From DATEAV01 sp964575425 (GTDB taxonomy: Bacteria; Chloroflexota; Anaerolineae; Anaerolineales; E44-bin32): a stretch of DNA of 23,831 nt. Shown piece by piece: positions 15,835-23,522 of the stretch; the first letter of the stretch is position 1, and the number at the start of each line of letters is the position of its first letter. Where the stretch lies: assembly GCA_964575425.1 (NCBI GenBank), contig CAZNRD010000041.1:1-23831 (forward strand), read 5' to 3'. The notes below the pieces were generated by a model. The model ran no database searches, was not told where the DNA came from, and saw only the letters and a list, made by a program, of their open reading frames with translations. The position numbers and the translations under genes are program-made.

Positions 15835-15865
15835 GCCGTGACAGACCAAGGCAGGTGGAGTCTCC

Positions 15866-16453
15866 ATGAGCGAATACGAGGCCATACTTCCCGAACCCGA
15901 CCGCCGTGGCGAGCGCACGCTGGAGTGGACGCTGGACCAGCGGCACTCGATTCGCGCCTTCTCGCGCGCTGCGCTGACCTCTGCTCAGATCGGCCAACTG
16001 CTCTGGGCGGCTCAAGGCCTGAACGCGGCCGGCAGGCGCACGTCGCCGTCGGCGGGAGCCCTCTATCCACTGGAGGTCTACGCCGTCACAGCAGATGGCG
16101 TGGCTCACTATGATCCGGCTGCTCACCGCCTGCATTTCGGGATTACGCGTGACGTCCGGCCCGCGCTGGCTCGGGCGGCCCTGGGGCAGGATTTCGTTGC
16201 TGTGGCGCCCCTGACGATCGTGCTGTGCGCGGTGTTCGAACGCGTGGCATCTCGCTACGGCAAGGCGCGGGGCGAGCGCTACGTGCTTTTCGAAATCGGC
16301 CACGCAGCGCAGAACGTCCTCCTCGAGGCGGTGGCGCTGGGGCTGGGTTCGGTGCCGGTGGGCGCCTTTCGCGACGAGGAGGTGCATCGGCTGCTTGAAC
16401 TGCCGCGTGATCAACCGCCGCTCTATCTGCTGTCCATAGGCTATTCGGGCTGA
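15866..16453 (+). CDS. SagB-type nitroreductase-family FMN oxidoreductase
   Basis: 195 residues, a single nitroreductase domain. The N-terminal RHSIRAFSRAALTSAQIGQLLWAAQGLN and SPSAGALYPLEVYAV are the typical FMN-binding start of SagB-like members; HAAQNVLLEAVALGLGSVPVGAF is the conserved helix and glycine-rich loop near the flavin; LYLLSIGYSG is the usual C terminus. The SagB branch includes azoline dehydrogenases of peptide modification, but no cyclodehydratase or precursor peptide is nearby, so a general flavin reductase role is more likely. A GGTGGAG ribosome site precedes the ATG. The stop is 21 bases before an acyl-CoA dehydrogenase, suggesting a shared transcript. Confidence 0.9.
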   Translation: MSEYEAILPEPDRRGERTLEWTLDQRHSIRAFSRAALTSAQIGQLLWAAQGLNAAGRRTSPSAGALYPLEVYAVTADGVAHYDPAAHRLHFGITRDVRPALARAALGQDFVAVAPLTIVLCAVFERVASRYGKARGERYVLFEIGHAAQNVLLEAVALGLGSVPVGAFRDEEVHRLLELPRDQPPLYLLSIGYSG

Positions 16454-16474
16454 GGGACCGACGGGAGGTGGCTG

Positions 16475-17710
16475 TTGTTCGAGGCGCTGCTGACCCCTTC
16501 GCAGATTGATCTCAGGGAAGAGGTGCGCAGCTTTGTGCGCTCCATCCCGCGCGAACTCTTGCTCGACATGGACGCCGAGCGAGTGCGCTACCCGCGCGGC
16601 TATCTGGAAGAGGCGGGCAGGCGGGGCCTGCTTGGGCTGCGGTTCCCGCCGGAACTCGGGGGGAGAGGCCTGGGTTGGGAGCAGGAGGTGATTGCCCTGC
16701 AAGAGGTGGGTGTGCTGGGTGCCTCGCTGGCCTGCCTCTACAGCCTGGTGACGATCGTGGGCGAGGCACTTCACCGCTTTGGCACGGCAGAGCAGAAGGA
16801 GCGATTTCTTCGGCCAATGCTGGCAGGGCGGCTCGCTCCTGCAGAAGCCCTCACCGAGCCCCGCGGAGGCTCCGACTTCTTCGGCACGACAACGACAGCG
16901 CGCAGCGACGGCAAGGACTTCATCCTGACGGGCCAGAAGCGCTTCATCGTCGGCGCCGAAGGGGCGGATTTCTTCCTGGTGTACGCGCGGACCGATCCGG
17001 AAGCCAGCCCGCACAAGGGGATAAGCGCCTTCCTGGTGGAGCGCGGCCCTGGGGTGGAGGTCGAACATGTCTACGGACTGATGGGCACGCGCGGGGGAGG
17101 GACGGGGCGGCTGCGGTTCCGCGAGGCAAGGGTGCCCGAGGCGAATCTGCTAGGGGAGTTGAACGGGGGTTCGGCAGTGTTCCATCAGATGATGATCCCG
17201 GAGCGCATGACGACCGCGGCGGGGGCACTGGGCATGGCCCAGGCCGCGCTCGCCATCGCCATTCGCTACAGCGATCGCCGCAAGGCGTTTGGCCAACGCA
17301 TCCGGGAGTTCGAGGGGGTCTCCTTCAAGATTGCCGAGAGCATCACGCGGCTGGACGCGGCGCGCGCCCTGGTCATGACGACGGCACGGCTGATCGATGC
17401 CGAGGACCAGCCAGGTCGCGTGCGCCGGATGGTGAGCGAGAGCAAGAAGTTCTGCACCGAAACGGCCTGGGAGGTGATCAACCATGCCATGCAGATTCTG
17501 GGTGGCATCGGCTACACCAGCGTCTACCCGCTGGAGCGCATGCTGCGCGACTCCCGCCTGATGATGATCTGGACCGGCACAAACGAGATCATGAACCTGG
17601 TGATTCAGCATGAGTACTATCGGGAGATCCTGGCCGGAGGGGAAAGGACACGGGAGGTGGAGGCGGACGCGGCCGAGGCAGAGCGGGAGGAAGAGAAGGT
17701 CTTTGAGTGA
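16475..17710 (+). CDS. Acyl-CoA dehydrogenase
   Basis: 411 residues with the family's three parts: N-terminal helices (to about 120), a middle beta domain with EALTEPRGGSDFFGT and GQKRFIVGAEGADFFLV, and C-terminal helices with RKAFGQRIREFEG and ILGGIGYTSVYPLERMLRDSRLMMIW. These FAD enzymes oxidise acyl-CoA to 2-enoyl-CoA and pass electrons to ETF. The catalytic Glu of the common EGT-x-EI motif is Thr here (T367 in WTGTNEI), while E243 in IPERMTTAAGALG sits where isovaleryl- and long-chain-type enzymes place theirs. The start is a TTG at 16475 with GGGAGG 6 bases before it. Substrate is unknown; no ETF or thiolase genes are adjacent. The C-terminal ~20 residues are highly charged. Confidence 0.92.
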   Translation: MFEALLTPSQIDLREEVRSFVRSIPRELLLDMDAERVRYPRGYLEEAGRRGLLGLRFPPELGGRGLGWEQEVIALQEVGVLGASLACLYSLVTIVGEALHRFGTAEQKERFLRPMLAGRLAPAEALTEPRGGSDFFGTTTTARSDGKDFILTGQKRFIVGAEGADFFLVYARTDPEASPHKGISAFLVERGPGVEVEHVYGLMGTRGGGTGRLRFREARVPEANLLGELNGGSAVFHQMMIPERMTTAAGALGMAQAALAIAIRYSDRRKAFGQRIREFEGVSFKIAESITRLDAARALVMTTARLIDAEDQPGRVRRMVSESKKFCTETAWEVINHAMQILGGIGYTSVYPLERMLRDSRLMMIWTGTNEIMNLVIQHEYYREILAGGERTREVEADAAEAEREEEKVFE

Positions 17711-17769
17711 AGGCACGGGCTGATCCGATGGGGAGGGAAACCCTTAGTGGCTCGAGGAGGATGTCAGGC

Positions 17770-17955
17770 ATGGAACCTCAGCAACCCGCTGCAAAGTCGA
17801 GCAAGGCGTGGATCATCGTGGTGGTCGTCGTGGCGCTGGTGCTGGCAGCGTGTGTCATCGTTCCGATCTGTCTCGTGCTGCTCCTGGCGATGCTAGGGCC
17901 CACTGTGGGCAACGTCTTCTCCAACATCATCACCAACATTCCGCCGACTCCCTGA
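17770..17955 (+). CDS. Small single-span membrane protein
   Basis: 61 residues: a short polar N terminus (EPQQPAAKSSK), a long hydrophobic segment (WIIVVVVVALVLAACVIV and on through LVLLLAML), then LGPTVGNVFSNIITNIPPTP. It is probably anchored with the N terminus inside. From memory, small Chloroflexota membrane proteins end with a similar GP-x-x-GNVFSNI pattern; I know no assigned function. The ATG at 17770 is chosen because GAGGAGG ends 9 bases before it; the ATG at 17761 directly abuts that site. It follows the acyl-CoA dehydrogenase by 59 bases and is itself followed by a strong terminator, so it closes that transcription unit. Confidence 0.72.
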   Translation: MEPQQPAAKSSKAWIIVVVVVALVLAACVIVPICLVLLLAMLGPTVGNVFSNIITNIPPTP

Positions 17956-18007
17956 TGTTGGAGCGGGTGCAGGGATAAACCGCCGAAGCGGCATTCTGGG
18001 GCGTGGG

Positions 18008-18045
18008 GCCCCCGACCCCAGGCAAGGGGTCGGGGGCTTTCTTCA
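18008..18045 (+). terminator. Strong Rho-independent terminator
   Basis: A perfect 12-bp GC-rich stem (GCCCCCGACCCC at 18008-18019 and complement at 18026-18037), 6-base loop, then TTTCTTC. It ends the nitroreductase, acyl-CoA dehydrogenase and small membrane protein unit. Confidence 0.9.
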
Positions 18046-18165
18046 CGCCGGAGCCGCCGCGGACGGGGAAGGCTCTGTGCCTGGTCCGGGAGGCGGGGTG
18101 AGGACGAGGGCTGGCCTTCCGCGAAGGCGTCTTAGAAGGAGGGGGCTCGATGCGTCCGGGGAAAC

Positions 18166-18203
18166 TGGTTTCCTAACCATAGTGTGACAAAGCGGGGTAT
18201 AAT
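18166..18203 (+). promoter_or_regulatory. TATAAT box with inverted repeat in the -35 region, upstream of DoxX gene
   Basis: A perfect TATAAT lies at 18198-18203, 38 bases before the DoxX ATG. The -35 position has no good hexamer but overlaps the inverted repeat TGGTT-TCCT-AACCA (18166-18179), which could be a regulator site replacing or covering the -35 box. Confidence 0.45.
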
Positions 18204-18241
18204 AGTCGTCGATAAGGCATGGTGTCACCAGGAGGTGAGAG

Positions 18242-18868
18242 ATGGGATCGCGGAGATGGGTTCGTCGGGTGGAGGATCCTCCCTTGGTGCGGCGGCTCCT
18301 GAGCGAGCCGTGGGCGGGGCTGGTGTGGCTCCCGTTGCGAGTGTGGCTGGGCTGGCAGTGGCTCAGCTCAGGCCTTGGCAAGGTGTCAAACCCGAAGTGG
18401 ATGGAGACGGGTGAGATCCTGAAGGGATTCTGGACGAACGCCATTGCCATCCCCGAGGCGGGCCGCCCGCCGATTGCCTTCGACTGGTATCGGGGTTTCA
18501 TCCAGGCGCTGATTGATGCCCAGGCATGGACCTGGTTCTCCAAGGTCGTGGTCATCGGCGAGCTGGCGGTTGGCGTGGCGCTTGTGCTGGGGGCATTCAC
18601 CGGGATCGCCGCGTTCGTGGGCGGGTTCATGAACTGGAACTTCATGATGGCCGGCACGGCCAGCGTCAACCCGGTGTTCTTTGTGATTTCCGTGGGCCTG
18701 ATCCTGGCCTGGAAGGTGTCCGGCTTCGTTGGAGCGGACTACTTCCTGCTGCCGTGGTTGGGCACGCCGTGGAGAGGGAAGGACGCCGGTGGGCGACAGA
18801 TCGAAGAGGCGCTGCCAGCCAGCACGGCCGCTCGCGACGCGAAGCGCGGAGGAGGCGAAACGCTCTAA
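18242..18868 (+). CDS. DoxX/DoxD-family integral membrane protein
   Basis: 208 residues. Four hydrophobic segments are visible: around WAGLVWLPLRVWLGWQWL (about 25-43), FSKVVVIGELAVGVALVLGAF (about 100-120), IAAFVGGFMNWNFMMAG (about 122-140) and VFFVISVGLILAWKVSGF (about 146-163). The LRVWLGWQWLSSGLGKV and IGELAVGVALVLG signatures are those of the DoxX family, which includes the small subunit of thiosulfate:quinone oxidoreductase and other quinone-linked membrane proteins. The large subunit partner is not present, so the substrate is open. A long insert (WMETGEILKGFW to DWYRGFIQALID) between the first two helices is normal for this branch. The GGAGGTGAG ribosome site is close to ideal. The C-terminal tail is charged and cytoplasm-like. 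Confidence 0.85.
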   Translation: MGSRRWVRRVEDPPLVRRLLSEPWAGLVWLPLRVWLGWQWLSSGLGKVSNPKWMETGEILKGFWTNAIAIPEAGRPPIAFDWYRGFIQALIDAQAWTWFSKVVVIGELAVGVALVLGAFTGIAAFVGGFMNWNFMMAGTASVNPVFFVISVGLILAWKVSGFVGADYFLLPWLGTPWRGKDAGGRQIEEALPASTAARDAKRGGGETL

Positions 18869-19140
18869 CGCGATCGCGAGGCTTTGCCAGGGCGCCAGGC
18901 GATCTCTTCTCAGACCTCGCATGGTGTCTCGATGTGCCGGCTGCGCCTGAGGGCGGCGGGACCATCGCTGCCGCTCGAGTGCGCGAATTGAGGCGGGGCG
19001 GGCCAAGCCCTTCTGTGCTCCGGGGCATCTGCCGGGAACGGTTCTACCCCTCCTTCAGAAGCGTGGGAACCGCCAGGGTGTAGCTCCCCTAATCCTGGCT
19101 TGTGAGCGGGCTGGCAGCTGAAACTACCCAGTGGATTGGG

Positions 19141-19159
19141 CTTCGTCACGACGACGAAG
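19141..19159 (-). terminator. Hairpin directly after the histidine phosphatase stop codon
   Basis: CTTCGTC, 5-base loop, GACGAAG: a perfect 7-bp stem beginning one base after the stop of the minus-strand gene. There is no T-run, so termination by this hairpin alone is doubtful. Confidence 0.35.
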
Positions 19160-19795
19160 TCAAGGCCTTGCCCCGTGATGATCGCTTGCTCGCAGATGGC
19201 AGGTATCGTTCAGCGTGACGAGCGTGAAGTCGTCCCCTTCGGATTCAAAGACGTTGATAGCGCATGGCTCCTGCCGCAGCCGCCAGAAGCGATCATTCCC
19301 CAGCCCGAGGACGGCCAGCAGGATCACGCGGTTGACGACGGTGTGTCCCACCAGGAGGATGGTCTCGCCACTGTGACGAGCCAGCAGTCGATGGACTGAG
19401 TCCATGGCGCGCTTGCGCACGTCGACTAAGGACTCGCCGCCGGGGATGCGCGCCTGCTCTGGGGCGTTGTACCAGGCGTCAAGCTCCGCCGGCCATAGCT
19501 GGCGAACCTCTTCCGGGCTCAGTCTCTGCCACTCACCGTAGTCGATGTCGATCAGGGCCGGTTCTCGCCTCACCTCAAGGTCGAAAGGCCCGCCGATGGC
19601 CTCGGCTGTATTGAGTGCCCGTGACAGCGGGCTGGCATAGATGGCGGCGGGCTGCCATTCGGCGGCGAGGCGCGCGGCCGTCGCTTCCGCCTGGGCCATC
19701 CCGACTTCGTCGAGAGGAACGTCGGCACGGCCGCGGAAGCGCTCGACTCGGTTCCATTCGGTCCGACCGTGGCGGATGAGGACGAAGCGCGTCAT
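19160..19795 (-). CDS. Histidine phosphatase family protein (phosphoglycerate-mutase-like)
   Basis: 211 residues. The catalytic LIRHGRTEWN motif (H9) is at the N terminus, followed by YASPLSRALNTAEAI, IDYGEWQRLSPEEV with a catalytic acid, and ILLVGHTVVNRVIL carrying the second His. This is the branch-1 histidine phosphatase fold; members include cofactor-dependent phosphoglycerate mutase, alpha-ribazole phosphatase (CobC) and broad phosphatases. The length and the IDYGEWQ pattern fit the phosphatase side better than true mutase, but the substrate is not certain and no cobalamin genes are near. The ATG at 19795 has GGAGG 6 bases upstream. The frame is open much further upstream (to 20827) but that part is antisense to nrfH and nrfA and unrelated to the family. 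Confidence 0.9.
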   Translation of the reverse strand: MTRFVLIRHGRTEWNRVERFRGRADVPLDEVGMAQAEATAARLAAEWQPAAIYASPLSRALNTAEAIGGPFDLEVRREPALIDIDYGEWQRLSPEEVRQLWPAELDAWYNAPEQARIPGGESLVDVRKRAMDSVHRLLARHSGETILLVGHTVVNRVILLAVLGLGNDRFWRLRQEPCAINVFESEGDDFTLVTLNDTCHLRASDHHGARP

Positions 19796-20200
19796 CGTGG
19801 GCCTCCGAGGACTCCTGTGGACCTGTGCAGCGGCGACCTTCAAGCCCGCAGCCTGTGTCCATTCTGGTGCACTTGCCCCCTGGGGACAAGCGGCCAGGCG
19901 AGGGCGGGCGACGGTGGCAGGTAACGTGTTCGGCCAGCGACGGGACCCCGGCTCCCCAGGCATCCGGGCCATTGCTGCGAACTGCGCCCGTGCCTCCCGT
20001 CCTGGTTCGGCGCGCTGTGGCACATCCCGTTGAATAAGCTCTATGGCATGCTCAGGCACCTCGCCGCGCCATCGTCGGGAGCAGCGTTGTCGGGCGGTTG
20101 CTTGGTGCTGGTCTGCTCTGCGCCGGAAGAGCGGATCGTATACAATAACGGTGGGGCGTCCGGATGCTTCGCGGGCCAATCGCGTCTGCGGGAGGGGAAC
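19796..20200. other. Intergenic region between divergent histidine phosphatase and nrfHA
   Basis: About 400 bases. It holds the phosphatase ribosome site and, near the right end, a TACAAT -10-like box for nrfH. No FNR-type TTGAT-N4-ATCAA site, tRNA or credible gene is seen. The nrfH frame stays open here from 20030, but the encoded residues resemble no leader or heme protein. Confidence 0.5.
20141..20146 (+). promoter_or_regulatory. TACAAT -10-like box upstream of nrfH
   Basis: TACAAT in the context gtaTACAATaac, about 60 bases before the probable nrfH start. No clear -35 hexamer is present, as expected of activator-dependent promoters. If real, it rules out the upstream ATG (20048) and TTG/GTG codons of the nrfH frame. 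Confidence 0.35.
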
Positions 20201-20683
20201 CTGCTGCTTGAGGGTGCCATCCTCCGCCGTCTGCTCACCCGCCCAGGCTGGCGGAGCCTCAGCCTGGCGGCCCTGTTCGGCGGGATCGTCGGCCTGGGCG
20301 GCTTCACCTTCGTGCACGCCGAGGGGTTCTCCTACCTCTCGGACGACCCAGGTGCCTGCGCCAACTGCCATGTGATGCGCGAGGTCCACGACGCCTGGAA
20401 CCACGGTAGCCACAAGGCCGTTGCCACCTGCAATAGCTGCCACGTCCCGCACACTTTTCCGCTCAACTACCTGCTCAAGGCTGTGAACGGCTGGAATCAC
20501 AGCGTGGCCTTCACGCTCGAGAACTTCCCCGAGCCAATCCGCATCAGGGCGGTCAACCGCGCCGTGGTGCTGCAGAACTGCTTCGACTGCCACGGCGGCA
20601 TGGTGATCGCCATGGCCGCCGAGTACACCGACGAGCCGACCGACTGCCTCCGCTGCCACGCCGGCGTCGGGCACCGTCCGTGA
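20201..20683 (+). CDS. nrfH: NrfH-type tetraheme cytochrome c quinol dehydrogenase
   Basis: About 160 residues. One N-terminal membrane helix (LSLAALFGGIVGLGGFTFV) anchors a periplasmic domain with four heme motifs: CANCH (C53, followed by V-M as in NrfH heme 1), CNSCH (C77), CFDCH (C127) and CLRCH (C149). NrfH takes electrons from menaquinol and hands them to NrfA. The start is unresolved: the frame is open from 20030, but no ATG, GTG or TTG occurs in frame between about 20108 and the membrane helix. I place it at a CTG (20201) because GGAGG ends 5 bases before it and the protein then has the usual short N terminus. An ATC at 20219 or a sequence error are alternatives. Followed by nrfA after 34 bases. 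Confidence 0.88.
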   Translation: MLLEGAILRRLLTRPGWRSLSLAALFGGIVGLGGFTFVHAEGFSYLSDDPGACANCHVMREVHDAWNHGSHKAVATCNSCHVPHTFPLNYLLKAVNGWNHSVAFTLENFPEPIRIRAVNRAVVLQNCFDCHGGMVIAMAAEYTDEPTDCLRCHAGVGHRP

Positions 20684-20717
20684 GGGCACGCCCGCCGGCT
20701 GCAAGAGGGAGATGGCC

Positions 20718-22019
<1,302 letters not shown>

Positions 22020-22043
22020 CTCTCGTCGTGTGCGCGGTGGCTG

Positions 22044-22060
22044 GGGGGAGAGGGTCCCCC
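22044..22060. terminator. Weak hairpin after nrfA
   Basis: GGGGGA, 5-base loop, TCCCCC: a 6-bp stem 24 bases after the nrfA stop, in the gap facing the minus-strand gene. No T-run follows. It may contribute to termination. Confidence 0.3.
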
Positions 22061-22683
22061 GGCAGCGCGGCGCATCTCCGTCAGCAGGACCATCGCCCGC
22101 CGCTGCTCGACCTTCCGGATGGCGAAGGTTCCAACCGGTGCCTCAAGCGGCGCTCTTCGAACAGCCAGGTGCGTAGGACCACCGCGGCCAGTTCGGGTTG
22201 TTCCTGGCAGGGATCGTTGAACGCCTCCGGCTCGCCCCAGGCAAGGCGCACGAAGTCGAGGGCGACCGCCGTGCCCAACAGGGACCCGCCGTGCAGTGCC
22301 GCCACCGGGCAGAAGCTCTCCCCAGGGTTGCGGACGCACAGCACGCTCTCGCAGCCTTGCGCGGTGACGCGGGTGATCTTGATTCGCCCCTGCAGGATCC
22401 AGTAGATCGCGTTGGTGGCGGCGTCCTGGTAGAAAATGGACTCTCCGGGACCCGCAACCCGCTCGTGGAGCACGGCTCGTAGCTTCGCCTGGACCGCGGG
22501 GGGCCGCGGCTGCAATTCGAGCGGCAGGGGGACCTCGCTGGCCGGCCGGCCCCCGTCGTCATGCCTTTGCATCCTGGTCAGGCCGCGGCTTTCGGGAGCC
22601 TGGCCACAAGTAGCCACCTCGCCCGCACGGCCGCTTGGTGCAGGCAGGTCTGTCGGGGTGAAGGATCTCGCTTCGTCTGCCAC
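22055..22683 (-). pseudogene. Frameshifted Crp/Fnr-family regulator lacking its DNA-binding domain
   Basis: From the GTG at 22683 the frame encodes a cyclic-nucleotide-binding-type beta barrel (GPGESIFYQDAATNAIYWILQGRIKI, then NPGESFCPVAALHGGSLLGTAVAL) and the start of the long dimer helix (ELAAVVLRTWLFEERRLRHR). The frame then turns into a Ser-Arg-rich end and stops at 22081. Shifting frame near 22120-22150 restores a typical Crp continuation, FAIRKVEQRRAMVLLTEMRRAAGG, down to about 22055. The winged HTH that should follow is absent; nrfA's end lies there instead. Thus one indel and a 3' deletion, or an assembly error plus truncation. The intact gene was probably the redox or nitrite regulator of nrfHA. 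An ATG at 22572 is an alternative start. Confidence 0.7.
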
Positions 22684-22779
22684 GTTGAGCCTTCGGCCGG
22701 CGCCGGCGAGTGACTCTCAACTCTGCTCAACAAGCCAGCCCGCGACGATTGCCTGCGGGCTCAACGGTATTGTAACAAT
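22684..22779 (-). promoter_or_regulatory. Leader of the Crp/Fnr-like gene: CTCAAC repeats and ATTGT-A-ACAAT palindrome
   Basis: CTCAAC occurs at 22716, 22726 (10 bases apart) and 22760, and its complement GTTGAG at 22684. ATTGTAACAAT (22769-22779) is an inverted repeat around one base and contains TACAAT, a possible minus-strand -10 box. GCCCGC (22738-22743) pairs with GCGGGC (22755-22760). Together they look like a regulated promoter and leader, but each element is short. Confidence 0.35.
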
Positions 22780-23071
22780 GCCACCCCAGGCTTTCGTGGC
22801 GCTCCCCAGCGCGCGGCGCCTGCCATCGGCACCCGGTCTGCGTCCGCCCTTACCTAATCTGTGTCTTTCCGCCAGGCGGCGAGGGGCCCCCGGCCGCGGC
22901 CGAGGGCCAGACCAGGGACGCCCAGGACCTCCGCGCGAGCGACGCAGCGACGTGGGGCGGCGGCAGTGGGAGGGTCCATCAGACTCCCACAGCAAGCTCC
23001 GCGTGATACCCCCTTGACGCATCCGGTCTGTCGCGCAGGCTGCCGGGCTGGAGGCCGATGCTGACCAGGTA
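22780..23071. other. GC-rich intergenic stretch without a recognisable gene
   Basis: About 290 bases between the Crp-like gene's promoter and the stop of the minus-strand gene at 23072. Open frames here (for example 22717-23022 minus) are Arg- and Pro-rich and resemble no protein. No tRNA, terminator with T-run or repeat family is visible. Confidence 0.5.
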
Positions 23072-23500
23072 TCAGCCCCGGCTGAGCCTCAGGAAGCGCT
23101 CGTCTTTCCGCGTCATGCGGATGAGGCGGTGCAGATGGGGGTCGAGGGCATCCCCCAGGCGAAGATCGACAGGACCGTATCGGTTGAGCTTGGCTGCAAG
23201 CAGGTCGTGCAAGGCGGCCCAGGACTCGGTCAGGTGCGCGGCAATCTGGTTTCCTGTGCTCTCTCTCTGTGCTCCCAGTGTGAACGTCTTGGCAGTCGCC
23301 CGGATCTCCTGCAGCATGGAATCGAGGATGGTTTCGAGCTGAGAGACGGTCTCCATGGGGACGGGTTCGACCTCGATGAGAACCCCGCTGTATGAAGGGC
23401 TGTTCAGTAGCAGGCGTCCATTCTCGATGACGCGTTCGAGTCCGCGCAAGCCGCTCTCGACGGCAAGCTTCTGGTGAGGGTTGAGAAGGGGCGTGTCCAT
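23072..23500 (-). CDS. Conserved-looking helical protein of unknown function
   Basis: 142 residues, soluble, no signal peptide. Mostly amphipathic helices: LAVESGLRGLERVIENGRLLL, then a short beta-like stretch GVLIEVEPVP, METVSQLETILDSMLQEIRATAKTF, and TESWAALHDLLAAKLNRYGPVDLRLGDALDPHLHRLIRMTRK. The segment from WAALHDLLAAKLNRYG to the C terminus resembles, from memory, small uncharacterised Chloroflexota proteins; I cannot give a family name. The ATG at 23500 is chosen because AGGAG lies 12 bases upstream and homology-like structure begins shortly after; the frame stays open upstream to 23791 but there it is antisense to the SH3-like gene. No functional clue comes from its neighbours. Confidence 0.65.
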   Translation of the reverse strand: MDTPLLNPHQKLAVESGLRGLERVIENGRLLLNSPSYSGVLIEVEPVPMETVSQLETILDSMLQEIRATAKTFTLGAQRESTGNQIAAHLTESWAALHDLLAAKLNRYGPVDLRLGDALDPHLHRLIRMTRKDERFLRLSRG

Positions 23501-23522
23501 CGGGGGGTGCCGCTCCTGGCGG

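Noticed and set aside
15866..16453. SagB member of a peptide-modification (azoline) cluster
   Set aside because: No cyclodehydratase, precursor peptide or exporter is nearby; neighbours are an acyl-CoA dehydrogenase and a small membrane protein.
15776..17068. 430-residue minus-strand open frame
   Set aside because: Antisense to the nitroreductase and acyl-CoA dehydrogenase genes, both with clear family motifs; the long frame results from high GC.
18221..18229. GGTGTCACC palindrome before the DoxX ribosome site
   Set aside because: Only 4-bp arms around one base; too short to call a hairpin or operator.
18869..19159. Possible tRNA or small RNA in the gap after the DoxX gene
   Set aside because: No T-loop-like GTTCGAATC sequence or cloverleaf pairing found by eye; the CGCGATCGCG palindrome near 18870 has no loop.
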